Part shown: positions 45,601-56,130 of the stretch, in pieces
Layout of the letters: each line of letters opens with the position of its first letter
Position numbering within the stretch: the first letter of the stretch is position 1
Source of the DNA: Adiantum capillus-veneris
Taxonomy: Eukaryota > Streptophyta > Polypodiopsida > Polypodiales > Pteridaceae
Length of the DNA stretch: 64,000 nt
Direction of reading: 5' to 3'
NCBI GenBank assembly: GCA_014529385.2
Contig: CM043953.1
Location: forward strand, 98,959,342-99,023,341
Position numbers and translations under genes: made by a program
The notes under the pieces: generated by a model
Databases searched by the model: none
The model's input: only the letters and a program-made list of their open reading frames with translations
What the model was told of the DNA's origin: nothing

Positions 45601-46781
45601 TGTAACATTTAATGGCCTAGTAACTTGTGTGTAGCGGAGAATAGCATGAACATAGTGAGCATTTCATTAGAATAGATTCCTAATGAGATTAACAAGAGTG
45701 CTTGGGTGGATAGAGCAACAAAAACCATAACACCTAGTTAGATAGCATGAACAATACTTCAAAAGAGAGAGAAATTAAGAAATTGACAATAGTTGAGGAC
45801 CGGATTTGCATGGAGCCGGTCCCCCCTCCAAAAGGCTTTGTATTATGGTTTCTCCCATCAAGAGAGCCATTTTACAATACAATTCTTTGTGTTCCTTCAA
45901 TACTAGCTAGTGCAACGAAGATGGAAACTTCATGCACCAAGCAAAACACTTATCAAACACAACATCAATTACCTCACGGTCTCAGACCCAAGACCTCACA
46001 CACCTTTGAAGACGGTGAGAGATAGCGGGGTATGAGAGTAGGTTGAGAGGAAGAAGGAGTATTCTTACGAGAAAGATGTACATCTCCTCACATAATTACT
46101 CATATTAGCATAGCTTAGCTTAGTAATTAGCATGGTACAGGAGATGAGCATGTATTGAAGCTTGGCTCTTGGTTGGATTTGCATCACAAAGCCAAGAGTT
46201 GTTGGTGTAGGCCTCCCTTCTCACAAGCTTGGAGTAGGTGATAAGCTTTCCATTAAAGCTTGAGAAGGAGAGAGAGTCTTCTTTTCTTCACACATGAGCT
46301 AGTGTGAGTGTGTAGGTGATAATGCCTTGCAAAAATCAGCCCCCTCTCTCTCTTGGTCGACCCTCTTGCTATTTGCTCTTGCTAGCATCCTATTGGACCT
46401 CCCCAGGCTTCGCCAATGGTAATTAAGCAGCATAAGTGATAGCCTTTTGACATGTGTCCCCCTTTCCCCTTTTGTGAGAGCTTTAGGTAATTAATAAATG
46501 AAACTAAAGTCTCATTGGACCCCTTTGCCTCTTGGCCAATAGGAATTAGGCAATCCATTGGGCTGCTGAATACTCATTGGACCCCTGAAGAGACTATCCA
46601 ATAATCTTCTAGAGAGATTGGTTCTTTTATTAAGTGTTTTTAAATTGATTAAACTAGATTTACTCTGGCCTAATTCTCATTGGTCCACCTCCAAGGCCAT
46701 GCAATAGGAATTGGGTAACCTTGTGGGCATCTGGGCTAGGGAGCTGACATGTGTCCCTCATTCCCTTTGTGTAAAGGGAGC

Positions 46782-46817
<36 letters not shown>

Positions 46818-47192
46818 CTCTGTCATCCCCTACTTGCAAGGCTCGCCCCCTCCTATGTAGGGATTGACAAAGACTTTTGTGACACACACTAAGCATCCAA
46901 TTTCCCTAGTGTTTGGCCTTTGGACACAATCTTTGAATTTTGGAACCTTAGCATTTTGGAAATCTTAATGGGCTGAACCTTAGGGTCTTTTAAGCCCATT
47001 GTTGCACATTGCTCTTTTGCAGATGGTCCCCCCTTTGGATCCCTATTTTCCCTCCTTTGGATCCCTACTGTGGCCCGGTCTGCTACCTTAACCAATATTC
47101 TAGCTTTTTCTTCCCTGGCACTTTCCCATATTAAATGACTAGTTTAACATGAGAAAATCATTTAGGAGAATTAGATATTTATTATTATGACA
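45601..47192 (-). repeat. 5' LTR of the gypsy element
   Basis: 1592 bp with TG...CA ends. A GT microsatellite at about 46787-46815 is longer than in the other LTR. It is followed by the target duplication GGGCC. Confidence 0.95.
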
Positions 47193-47197
47193 GGGCC

Positions 47198-48030
47198 ACA
47201 TTTGGAAGTTGTAAATCAAGCAAAGCATGACACATTTCTCCAGCATGCCCTGACTACTAATCTGTTAGTGAATCCTCTCACCCAGAGAAAATTGTCTTGC
47301 TAAGCATATGCTGCAATCAACAGAGAGGACTATGTATTCATCTTATATGCTTGTTTTTGCAGTAGCCCCTGGCTGCAATCTAGTTGTGGATTCTCTCACA
47401 CTGATCAGGTGCTTGTGAATTGCCTTAGGCATTCAAGGTGCATGCTTAGATGACTGCATCTAAGGAGAGCCCGCGCAATTGCCTGTGTAGAAATTACTTG
47501 ACAACCCTATTCTAGTGGGGTTTTGTAAGGTTTTAATCTTATAATCCTGTGTGGTGTGCATGTTGACGGAAAGCTCCCAAGCTGAACATCCCACTGCAGG
47601 AAAAGTTTTGTGTAACAACAGAAGAGTTTAATGTTGTCCATGGCCTCTCCATGGACTATGACGACCCCAAATTGGTGAAGTGGGAGCAGATTACAGATTT
47701 GGAGTGGTTTAGTGTATTCAGAGAGGCAAATGATCGCAACAAATATCGCTTCAAATGCAGTAGCATTCATAGAGACATGTACGACCAAGTACTTTAGCTG
47801 CACTACAGGGTGTAGCAGAAGCCCCCAACCAACATGGAAATTAATTCGGCTTTTGCGAAGGGTTTTGTAAAACAATTTAGTCCAGTGGGAATTGCAACTG
47901 GCTTAATCATGCAGTTCAATTGGGCTGAGTTTGCTGTCCAGCATTTGCAGGACCTTCGAGAAAAAGGATACTACGATGCCCATGTTGAAAAGTGGAGGGT
48001 GCGTAATACCCACCCCTAGTCAAAAAACAG
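47198..48030 (+). pseudogene. unknown exon-like coding block
   Basis: One frame from about 47575 reads LNIPLQEKFCVTTEEFNVV, continues as KLVKWEQITDLEWFSVFREAND, stops at TAG 47795, and goes on after a second stop as FAKGFVKQFSPVGIATGLIM ... HLQDLREKGYYDAHVEKW to a stop near 48019. The composition looks like real protein, but I do not recognise the family. It is on the same strand as the coiled-coil, RING-like and FCP1-like blocks downstream and could be part of the same broken gene. Confidence 0.4.
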
Positions 48031-48182
48031 AGGAGGGCTCCATGAAAACAAAGGACGATTGCACTGGCCAAGTATCTCCAAATGTTGTTTCTGCTGCTAG
48101 GGCAACATCGCTCTCTATTAACAACTCTCACAAAGTGATAGCAAGCCTGTCATATTTTGGGCTCTCTGATTTGTAGCACATC

Positions 48183-48503
48183 ATGAGTGCAAATGACCAT
48201 CTCAGAAATCAACTGCAGGATGCTAAACAGCAGCTCAAGAATGCGGGTCAGGAGCTTGAAGCTGCGAGGGTTCTAAAAGCAAGCCATGATATGGTCAGCC
48301 CTGTAGTACTTGCTATGAGACATAAGCTTCATGATGTTGAGAATGAATTGCGGTGTTTAGGGCTCACTAACAGTGTGGATGCAAGGAGAGAAATAGAGCT
48401 CAAGGTAAAGATTGAGACACTGAAGGAGACACTGGATGGTTTGGGGTTTCCTCATAGTGAGCACACCCCCACTGTTGTTGATATTGATATAACCTATTTT
48501 CAT
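48183..48503 (+). pseudogene. coiled-coil exon
   Basis: The frame from ATG 48183 encodes two amphipathic stretches (LRNQLQDAKQQLKNAGQELE and IELKVKIETLKETL) typical of a coiled coil. It ends at a good donor, CAT/GTAAGT (48503). An acceptor, GCTTGTAG, precedes 48601, which reads on in phase as INVEVQEAK. Family not recognised. It probably belongs with the RING-like block directly downstream. Confidence 0.5.
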
Positions 48504-48600
48504 GTAAGTGCCGATGGTTTTTGTGATTGAACCTTATGTTTTGAATATGTGCACAACTGTCCCATGTACTTACCATACCTCTGTTTTGATTGGCTTGTAG

Positions 48601-49020
48601 ATTAATGTGGAGGTGCAGGAAGCAAAAGTACACGCCTGTGATAGTCAATTGTAGCTGCTCATGGAGATAAGTAGGATGATACAAGGCTCCTTATCCCCAC
48701 TGCCCTATGCAAGATAGCTATGGAAACTTTTACAGAGTGTATAGGAGGGGTACGCGATGGACAACAAGCAATGTGTGTACTGGCTGTGTTCTGCCACTAG
48801 AAGTACACAAAATCAATGCAATGGTCAAAATTCCATGTAAGCATACCTATCACCTAATCTGCTTTGTTGCTGCATGCTCCCTGGGGATCGAATGTAGCGC
48901 TTTCACCTGCAAGCAGAGGATACCAGTTGAATGGTGTGGCAAGGTCACAGGGAAAGGACCTCCAATCACACAGAGTTCTGGTAAGATAATGTTAAGGAAC
49001 AGTTATCCAGCCTTGATTCC
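48601..49020 (+). pseudogene. RING-like zinc domain block
   Basis: After the acceptor near 48600 the reading meets a TAG (INVEVQEAKVHACDSQL, stop) and then a frame change near 48700. From 48707 the frame contains CTGC, then CKHTYHLIC, then C and C again (Cys 24, 27, 44, His 46, 49, Cys 52, 63, 68). This is a spacing reminiscent of RING or related cross-brace zinc fingers. If real, the ancestral protein may have been a ubiquitin- or SUMO-type ligase, but the second metal site is unclear. The frame continues past 49020 only into the palindromic repeat. Confidence 0.45.
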
Positions 49021-49029
49021 TACATTAGC

Positions 49030-50330
49030 CCTGTGTATGCTAGTTAGCTTAGCGGGTATGGTGTCTAGTATATTGTGTATGGTAGTTGTCAAACCTAGTT
49101 ATGCTAGTTAGCATACTATGAGATATAGCTAGCATACATTGTCATCGTGGTAAGCATACTGTGTATGCTAGTTAGCACAGATAGTAATCCTAGCTAACAT
49201 ATTGTGAATACTAGTTGACATTTTTTGTATGCTAGTTAGCATACTGTATATGCTAATAAGCATACCTTCTATGCTAGTTAACAAACTATGCATGCTAACT
49301 AGCATAGAGAGTTTCCCAGTTAGACAAAAAGTATGCTAATCAACATGTTAAATAAGCTAATTAGTGCACAGTGTGCTAAGTAGCAAACAAGGTATGCTAA
49401 TAAGCATACCCTGTATGTTAGTTAGCACACACAGTGTGCTAACTAACATACAGGTTATGCTAATTAGCATATTTAATATGTTAATTAGCATACTTTTTAT
49501 GCTAATTAGAACACTGTATGATGGCTAGAATGCAAGTATGCTAATTAGGAAAAAGGTATGCTATTTAGCATGCATAAGCATACCTTTTCTTATAGTTATC
49601 ATACTTGCATGCTAGCCATCATACACAATGTTCTAATTAGCATAAAAAGTATGCTAATTAGCATATTATATATGATAATTAGCATACCTTGTTAGCTAGT
49701 TAGCACACATGGTTACTAGCTAACAAGGTATGCTAATTAGCATTTATAATATGCTAATTAGAACATTTTGTATGATAACTCTATAAAAAAGGTATGATAA
49801 TTAGCATACTCAGTATGCTAACTAGCATACCTTGTATGTTAGCTAGCATAAAAGCATTTGGTGCATGCTAACAAGCATTCAAAGTTTAGTTAGCATACAT
49901 TTTGAGCTAGCTAGCATAATTTGTATGCTAGTTAGTATACATCTTTGCTAGTTATCATAATGTATATTTTAGTTAGCATGCACAATATGCTAACCAGCAA
50001 AAATGGTATGCTAATTAGCAGAGACGTTATGTTTATTAGCATAACTTATCCTCTAGTTAGCATACCATCTATGCTAGCATACAACTTTGTATGCTAATTA
50101 GCATACCATTTATGCTAATTAACATAGCATGTATGCTAATTAGCACACCATCAATAATAAGCATACCATTAACATACACACAATTTTTGCCTATTAAAAT
50201 TTTATATATGCTAATCACCATACATTCTCTACTAGTTAGCATACACACTATATTCACACTTCCTTGTTAGCATATTGATCATGGTGGTTAGCACACTTTG
50301 TATACTAGTTAGCATAGCTAGCATAGACAA
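49030..50330. repeat. palindromic repeat block 1 (GCTAATTAGC type)
   Basis: About 1.3 kb made almost entirely of variants of TATGCTAATTAGCATA, a 16-base perfect palindrome, with 10-25 base spacers. Typical words are TATGCTAATTAGCATA, TATGCTAGTTAGCATA and TATGCTAACTAGCATA. Copies are degenerate and unevenly spaced, so it is not a simple tandem satellite. It lies between the RING-like block and the acidic exon. Confidence 0.93.
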
Positions 50331-50433
50331 TACGAATGTCTACAGGATATAGATGCCTACCATACATCGAATGCTATTTGTCACACTGTGAATACAAGCA
50401 ATCATAATGGTATCGATGAAAATTAATGAGTGA

Positions 50434-50940
50434 ATGGAATACACAGGTATCAATGATGTAGGATGCGAACCTGACAAGACACCTGTCAATCAAAGGAAAG
50501 AAGAGAAGCTCTGTAATGATGAATTTGATGAGCTGGATAGACAGCATGAAAGGGAAGATGTAATGCTACATCATACGCTAGCGCACGAGGCTGCTGCAGA
50601 TGGTAAAGAAACAGATGATGATGATGAAGATTTTATCATGATTACTCGTCCCAAACCCAAGCCCCCTACAAATGATCAAACAAGCGTCTCAGAGGAAACA
50701 ATTAGGAGTGTGCAAGAGGAAGGTAGGAGTGCTCAAGAGGAAGGTAGGAGTGCTCAAGAGGAAGGTTTCAGGAGTGACAGTGGGCTGACTGCGCAAGACG
50801 CCGGTGATGATAGCCCCCTATAGGGTTTTGTAAACAAAGTGAAATTAAAGAGAAAAGGTGGCAGATTCTGGAAGAACCTGGGGATGAGAAATGTGCTGCC
50901 CCTCCGAGCACCCTGGATGACATAAACAAACGCAGCAGAG
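50434..50940 (+). pseudogene. acidic exon with EEGRSAQ repeats
   Basis: The ORF 50434-50823 (129 codons) is acidic and hydrophilic. It has a DDDDED run followed by a basic RPKPKPP stretch. Three 24-base tandem units give SVQEEGRSAQEEGRSAQEEG. After the stop at 50821 another frame continues plausibly as EIKEKRWQILEEPGDEKC, up to a possible donor AG/GTGAAA near 50940. Family not recognised. The position between the RING-like and FCP1-like blocks on the same strand suggests a linker exon of one gene. Confidence 0.4.
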
Positions 50941-51181
50941 GTGAAAAGAAATCCATTTCCTTACATGCTTGCAAGAAATTATGCTGAATGTGTTCCCTAT
51001 TGTGTCCAAGTTATGTAGTGTTAGCAAGATCCACACCTTGTGGCATGTATCTCTCTAGATATTTATAATGGAAAAACTCTTTTCAATATTATTTTACTGT
51101 GCAATAGTTCAATAGTTTTTTCTTGTCCTTTATGATGTCTTTATTTGATACCATTTCTTTGTCACATGGCAAGAGAAATTG

Positions 51182-52206
51182 CAGCTAGTTGCCCTGCATG
51201 ATTTGAATTATGCCATTGCATGCAAAACCATACGAAAGTGGCGTATTGCCAAGCCTAGACAACTACAAAAAGAAAAAGCCGAGATTGAGAAGCACCTGGC
51301 TAGCTATCTTAAACGCTTAACAAAAATAAATGAGTACTTTAGTTATGTTCATCCCTCGAGGGAAGTTATTTTTGCTGAGTGGTATGCACTGCCAGACCCA
51401 ATATGTGTGCCAAAGCCATTGCCAGACCAGGGGCACGCATTGGTTTTTGATTTAAATGGCCTGCTTGTTCAAGTTGTAGAGCCAATGCACGGTGACATTC
51501 CCCCTAAACATGCAGGGAAAATGATAAAGTACAATGTACAAAATAGGAGGTTGGTATTTTGGCGCAAAGACAACCACAAATTTTTGGATTGGTGCCTACG
51601 TTTTTTCCATGTGTATATATGGAGCACCAACATGGCACCTAAAGTGAATGCAATATTAGAAACAATATTCAAAGAGCAGCAGGATAAGCTGAGAGGTATT
51701 TTTACACAGGGTCATTGTAGTGGCCAGCCTTGGCAAATAAATAATAAGCATGTATTCTTGAAGGATTTGAGATTGTTTTGGAAGAACTGCAACTTTGGGC
51801 CCCAAAATAGTCTAATTATTGACGATAGTATGTACAAAGTGTGCTAGAACCCTGAAGGAAGTTGGCTTGTTACTCCTAAGATAGAGGACCAACAGACCAA
51901 AGAACAACGGCAAAACTCCTGATAGATACTTTGAGAAGCTGGTTGTTCCTATGGCTGCAATCAAAGGATCGTGCAGTGTATACATCTGAAAATGCGTTTG
52001 ATACTGCCCCAGATTTTTTTTCACATCAAGTGATCAGGAAGTTGGAATCAGAAATGCACCAGCACAACATGGCCCAGCGTAATGAAGCCATGCGTAGGAG
52101 ACAAAGGGAAGCTGAAAGATATAAGAGAGAGAGGCTACAGAGGGAGAAATTAGAGAAGCAGCAGCAAGAAGAAGAAGAAAGAGAGTTGCAAGAACCAAAA
52201 GCTTAG
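51182..52206 (+). pseudogene. FCP1/NIF-like HAD domain protein, catalytic Asp replaced, broken
   Basis: The exon starts after an acceptor-like GCAG near 51181. The ORF to 51847 has a basic coiled N-terminal part (LQKEKAEIEKHL). Then HALVFDLNGLLVQVV matches the first HAD motif of FCP1/NIF phosphatases, WRKDNHKFLDWCLRFFHVYI matches the second block, and NSLIIDDSMYK the third. The motif reads D-L-N instead of D-x-D, so the general acid/base Asp is Asn and phosphatase activity is doubtful; plant HAD-like proteins with DxNGLL are known. TAG 51845 interrupts the expected NPEGSW block, and a frameshift follows near 51900. The tail (51931-52206) is a charged coiled coil rich in QREAERYKRERLQREK. Confidence 0.65.
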
Positions 52207-52509
52207 CATAAAGAAGAAAGAGAGCAAGACCCAAAAGCTCAGCAAACAAAGAAGCAAACGGACATTGGGCAAAAGCGAGTGGACAAGCGTGCTAAACCAC
52301 GATCTTATCCAGAGTAGAAGGCTCTCTGCAGTTTTCTAACATTATGAGGGAAATTTGTAAATTGCCTTTCCAATGTTTTTAACTATTCCGACATTCACTT
52401 CAGATAGTAATGATCAAATCCTGTACTATTCTTGTTTTGAAGACAATACTATGTGTACTAATGGCGTCTTGTAAACATTGAATTTGTATACATTCTCGTT
52501 GGAAATCAA

Positions 52510-53590
52510 CAAAGGTATGCTAATTAACATAATGTTTATGCTAGTTAGCAGACTGGTTATGCTAACACAGTCAAAACAATATGCTAATTAGCATAGCATG
52601 TATGATAATTAGCATACTCACAGTAGCTAATTAGAATACATTCTAATTAGCATACTGGGAATTTTTGTTTGTGCTAACTTCCACTCACAACATACCATAG
52701 TATGCTGATTAGCATATACAGTATACAAGAAGCTGCCATATTTTCTCCTTGAAACCAACAATGGTATGCTAATCCTCATATTGTCTATGCCAACTGGCAT
52801 ATACAATATGCTAATTAGCATGCATGGTATGTTAATTAGCATTCCTTCAATTAGAATACTGTGGATTTTTGCTTTTGCTAACTTCCACTCACAGCATAGT
52901 ATGCTAATCAGCATACACAGTATATAGAAAGTTGCCATCCCTTCTTGAAACCAACATAGAATATGCTAATTAGCATACATGATATGCTTATTGGCATACA
53001 TAGTGTACAGAGAGCTGTTATCTCTTCTCCTTGAAACCAGAGAACCTATGCTAATTAGCATACCCACAGAATGCGAATTGGCATAAACAGTATGATAAAT
53101 AGCATACACAGGATGCAGAGACTTGTCATCTCTTCTCCTTAAAACCAGCAAATATATGCTTATTAGCATACTGTATATGCCAACTGGCAAAAACAGTATG
53201 TTTATTAGCATACCTAGTATGCTAATTAGCATACCTTCAATTAGCATACTGTGCATTTTTGTTTGTGCTAACTTCCACTCACATCATAGTATGCTAATTA
53301 GACCACACAATATACAGAAAGTTGTCATCTCTTCTCCTTAAAACCAGCAAAGGTATGCCAATTAGCATACAGTTTATGCCAACTCGTATAAACAATATGC
53401 TAATTAGAATACACAGAGAACTGAAAACTGCCATCTCTTCTCCTTGAAACCAGCAAAGGTATGCTAATTAGCATACACAATATACAGAAAGTGGCCATCT
53501 CTTCTTCCCCAAACTAGCAAGGGTATGCCAACTGGCATAAATAGTAATTAGCATACGATTTATGCTAGTTGGCATAAACAATATGCTAAT
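52510..53590. repeat. palindromic repeat block 2 with a higher-order unit
   Basis: Many copies of GCTAATTAGCATAC and variants. They are interleaved with a conserved spacer (CATCTCTTCTCCTTGAAACCAGCAA type) found seven times, near 52741, 52937, 53020, 53128, 53328, 53431 and 53498. A second spacer, GTGCTAACTTCCACTCAC, occurs near 52670, 52877 and 53266. So palindromes and spacers form a higher-order repeat of roughly 70-200 bp. Confidence 0.92.
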
Positions 53591-53605
53591 TAGCATTCCA
53601 CTCAC

Positions 53606-53732
53606 TGTAACCAGTCACGGTGTAGCATGAAGTAGTGTTGCACGAACAACGTGTCATGCACGAACACCCTCTTGTTTGTAACCAGTCACGGTGTAGCATG
53701 AAGTAGTGTTGCACGAACAACGTGTCATGCAC
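53606..53732. repeat. 72-bp tandem duplication at the end of the transposase-like exon
   Basis: GTAACCAGTCACGGTGTAGC starts at 53606 and again at 53678, and about 55 bases are repeated almost exactly. It duplicates the end of the minus-strand frame in a shifted phase. Confidence 0.93.
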
Positions 53733-54639
53733 CTTGTCATCTGGTATGAAGGAGTGGATGGTTTTGACTACCTCCCCTACCCTGCAGTAGTGTGTTATGT
53801 GTACAAAAATGGTTACTTGACTAGAGTGCCAATGCATTGACTGAATCTCATTTTGTTCCTTGAAGGCATAATTCTCTGCAAAATCAACAATTGACACAAT
53901 GACATCGTCCGAAAATCGAAGAAGGCAGTCCTTGAATTGTTGTCCTTGCCATTGAGCCACATAGTTATGAGTGATAAAGAGCTCCAACTTGGTCTTCAAG
54001 AGTTGAAGAAACTCCCAGCATTGCATTTCTTTGTGCAAAAGATCTTTTCTTTTGTTACTATTTCCATGCTTGTCTTGAGCTTGTACATATGAAAATACTT
54101 TCACATTAATACTATTAACTGGCTTTGCTGTCTCCAAGCAGCATAATTCCAACGTATTCACTCCACATGTCAAACACTCTCCCATCAGGCATTCCCTTCT
54201 ATGGAAAACTGCATCTGCGGGCTTTGGACAGAGAACAGACTCCCACATATGTGTGACACCTTTGAACGTGTGATGTGAAGCCAAGAAACCCTTGATAATG
54301 TTCCCACCTAGGGCACAAATACTGCATATATAGTCACAACCTACTCTATGCAGCCCAAAAGTACGAGAGTGCATGTGGTTAAGTGTGTCCTTCTAAAAAG
54401 ACATTTGCACATGGTATTTGCAACAACATGTGTATCTATCCTTCAGTCGCCTACAAAAGAATGGCTTCAACATCTCAAACGTTTTGATGCCAATCTTGTA
54501 ATCTGGATGTTTTTCCTTGAATCTACAAAAGAACTCAACCTGCAACATCCAAATGATGACCAATATTCAGATTGCTAACTAGGACATCCAGCAATTTCAT
54601 GAAAACAAATCATAGTGACAATCAACATCCTAATGTGCA

Positions 54640-56130
54640 TGCAACAACGTATGTTAACTTGCATAAAGAGTGTTAGATAGCATATATCTTGTGTTTACCA
54701 GGTAACTCTGTATGCTAGGTAGAGCACAAGGCATGCTAACTAGCACAGACCATATGCTAACTAGCATACTCATTAGGACACCCATCATGCTGTTGAGCAT
54801 ACAAGGTGTTAACTAGCAGAAATTATGTTAATTAGCATACATCTTGTGCTAACTAGCTAGCTCTCTATGCTAGGTAGAACGCAAGGCATGCTAACTACCA
54901 TAGTCCATATGCCAACTAGCATACCCAGCCCAGCTGCTAGTTCTAACTAGCATAATCCTTGTCTTTAATAGCATACCCATCATGCTAGTGAGCATACTAG
55001 TTGTTAACTAGCATAAGTGGTGTTAACTTGCATACTTTTTGTGTTGATCAACTAACTATATATGCTATTTAGAACTCAAGGCCTGGTAACTAGCATACTC
55101 CATATGCTACCTAGCAAACTCCTGTGCTAACTAGCATATTCACTTTCTGTTAGACAATGTACTTATCATGAAATTGAGCATACTAGGTATGTAACTAGCA
55201 TACTATGTATGTTAACTAGCATACTAGGTATGTTAATTAGCATACATATTGTGTTAACCAACTAGCTTTGTATGCTATTTAGGACCCAAGGCATGCTAAC
55301 TAGCATACTCCATATGCTAACTAGCACAATCTATGTGCTAACTATCATACTCACTATGCTAACTAGTATACGCATTAGTACACCCATCATGCTATTGAGC
55401 AAAGTGGGTGCTAACTAGTATACATGATGTTAATTAGCATACATCTTGTGCTGACTAGATAACTTTATATGCTAGGTAGAACACAAGGCATGCAAACTAG
55501 CATACTCCTTATGCCAACCAACATACTCCATATGCTTACTAGCATACCCAGCCCAATTGATAGAACACAAGGCATGCAAACTAGCATACTCCATATGCTT
55601 ACTAGCATACTCCTTATGCCAACCAACATACTCCATATGCTTACTAGCATACCCAACCCAATTGCTAGTTCTAACTAGCATAACACTTGTCTTAAATAGC
55701 ATACCCATCATGCTAGTGAGCATACTAGGTGTTAACTAGCATAAGTGGTGTTAACTTGCATACCTTTTGTGCTGACCAACTAACTCTGTATGCTATTTAG
55801 AACTTAAGTCCTACTAAGGATCATACTCCATATGCTACCTAGCAAACTCCATCTAACTAGCATAATCACTTTCTATTAGACAACGTATTTATCATGCAAT
55901 TGAGCATACTAGGTATGTAACTAGCATACTAGGTTTGTTAACTAGCATACAAGGTATGTTAATTAGCATACATATTGTGTTAACCAACTAGCTCTGGATG
56001 CTATTTAGAACCCAAGACATGCTAACTAGCATACTCCATATGTTAACTAGCATAGTCAATATGCTAACCAACACAGTCCATATGCTAACTAGCAAAAGTC
56101 TACAAATCAGTATGCTATTGATCAACATAT
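54640..56130. repeat. palindromic repeat block 3 (GCTAACTAGC type), 0.73-kb higher-order repeat
   Basis: The dominant word is TATGCTAACTAGCATA, one base from the perfect palindrome seen in blocks 1 and 2. The block contains a long-period duplication: the words around CATGCTAGTGAGCATACTAG recur 728 bases apart (54981 and 55709), with matching context on both sides. A local duplication of AGAACACAAGGCATGC lies at 55479 and 55563. The block coincides with the predicted intron of the minus-strand gene. Confidence 0.92.

Larger units (their letters stand above)
38401..47192 (-). mobile_element. Ty3/gypsy retrotransposon with inverted gag segment
   Basis: Two LTRs of 1592 bp each with TG...CA ends and GGGCC target duplications define the element exactly. 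The primer site beside the right LTR and the pol genes show that it reads on the minus strand. The gag-to-protease segment (about 43555-45240) lies on the plus strand, an internal inversion. A second copy of the family (59.7-64 kb) has gag and pol collinear, so the inversion is particular to this copy. The end of pol carries chromodomain-like sequence. Several frameshifts and loss of the RT YxDD segment make it defective. The LTRs differ at about 36 of the first 960 positions by eye. Confidence 0.95.

Noticed and set aside
49030-56130. Repeats resembling a CRISPR array
   Set aside because: The repeats are degenerate palindromes with irregular spacers in a plant genome, with no cas genes. They do not form a regular repeat-spacer array.
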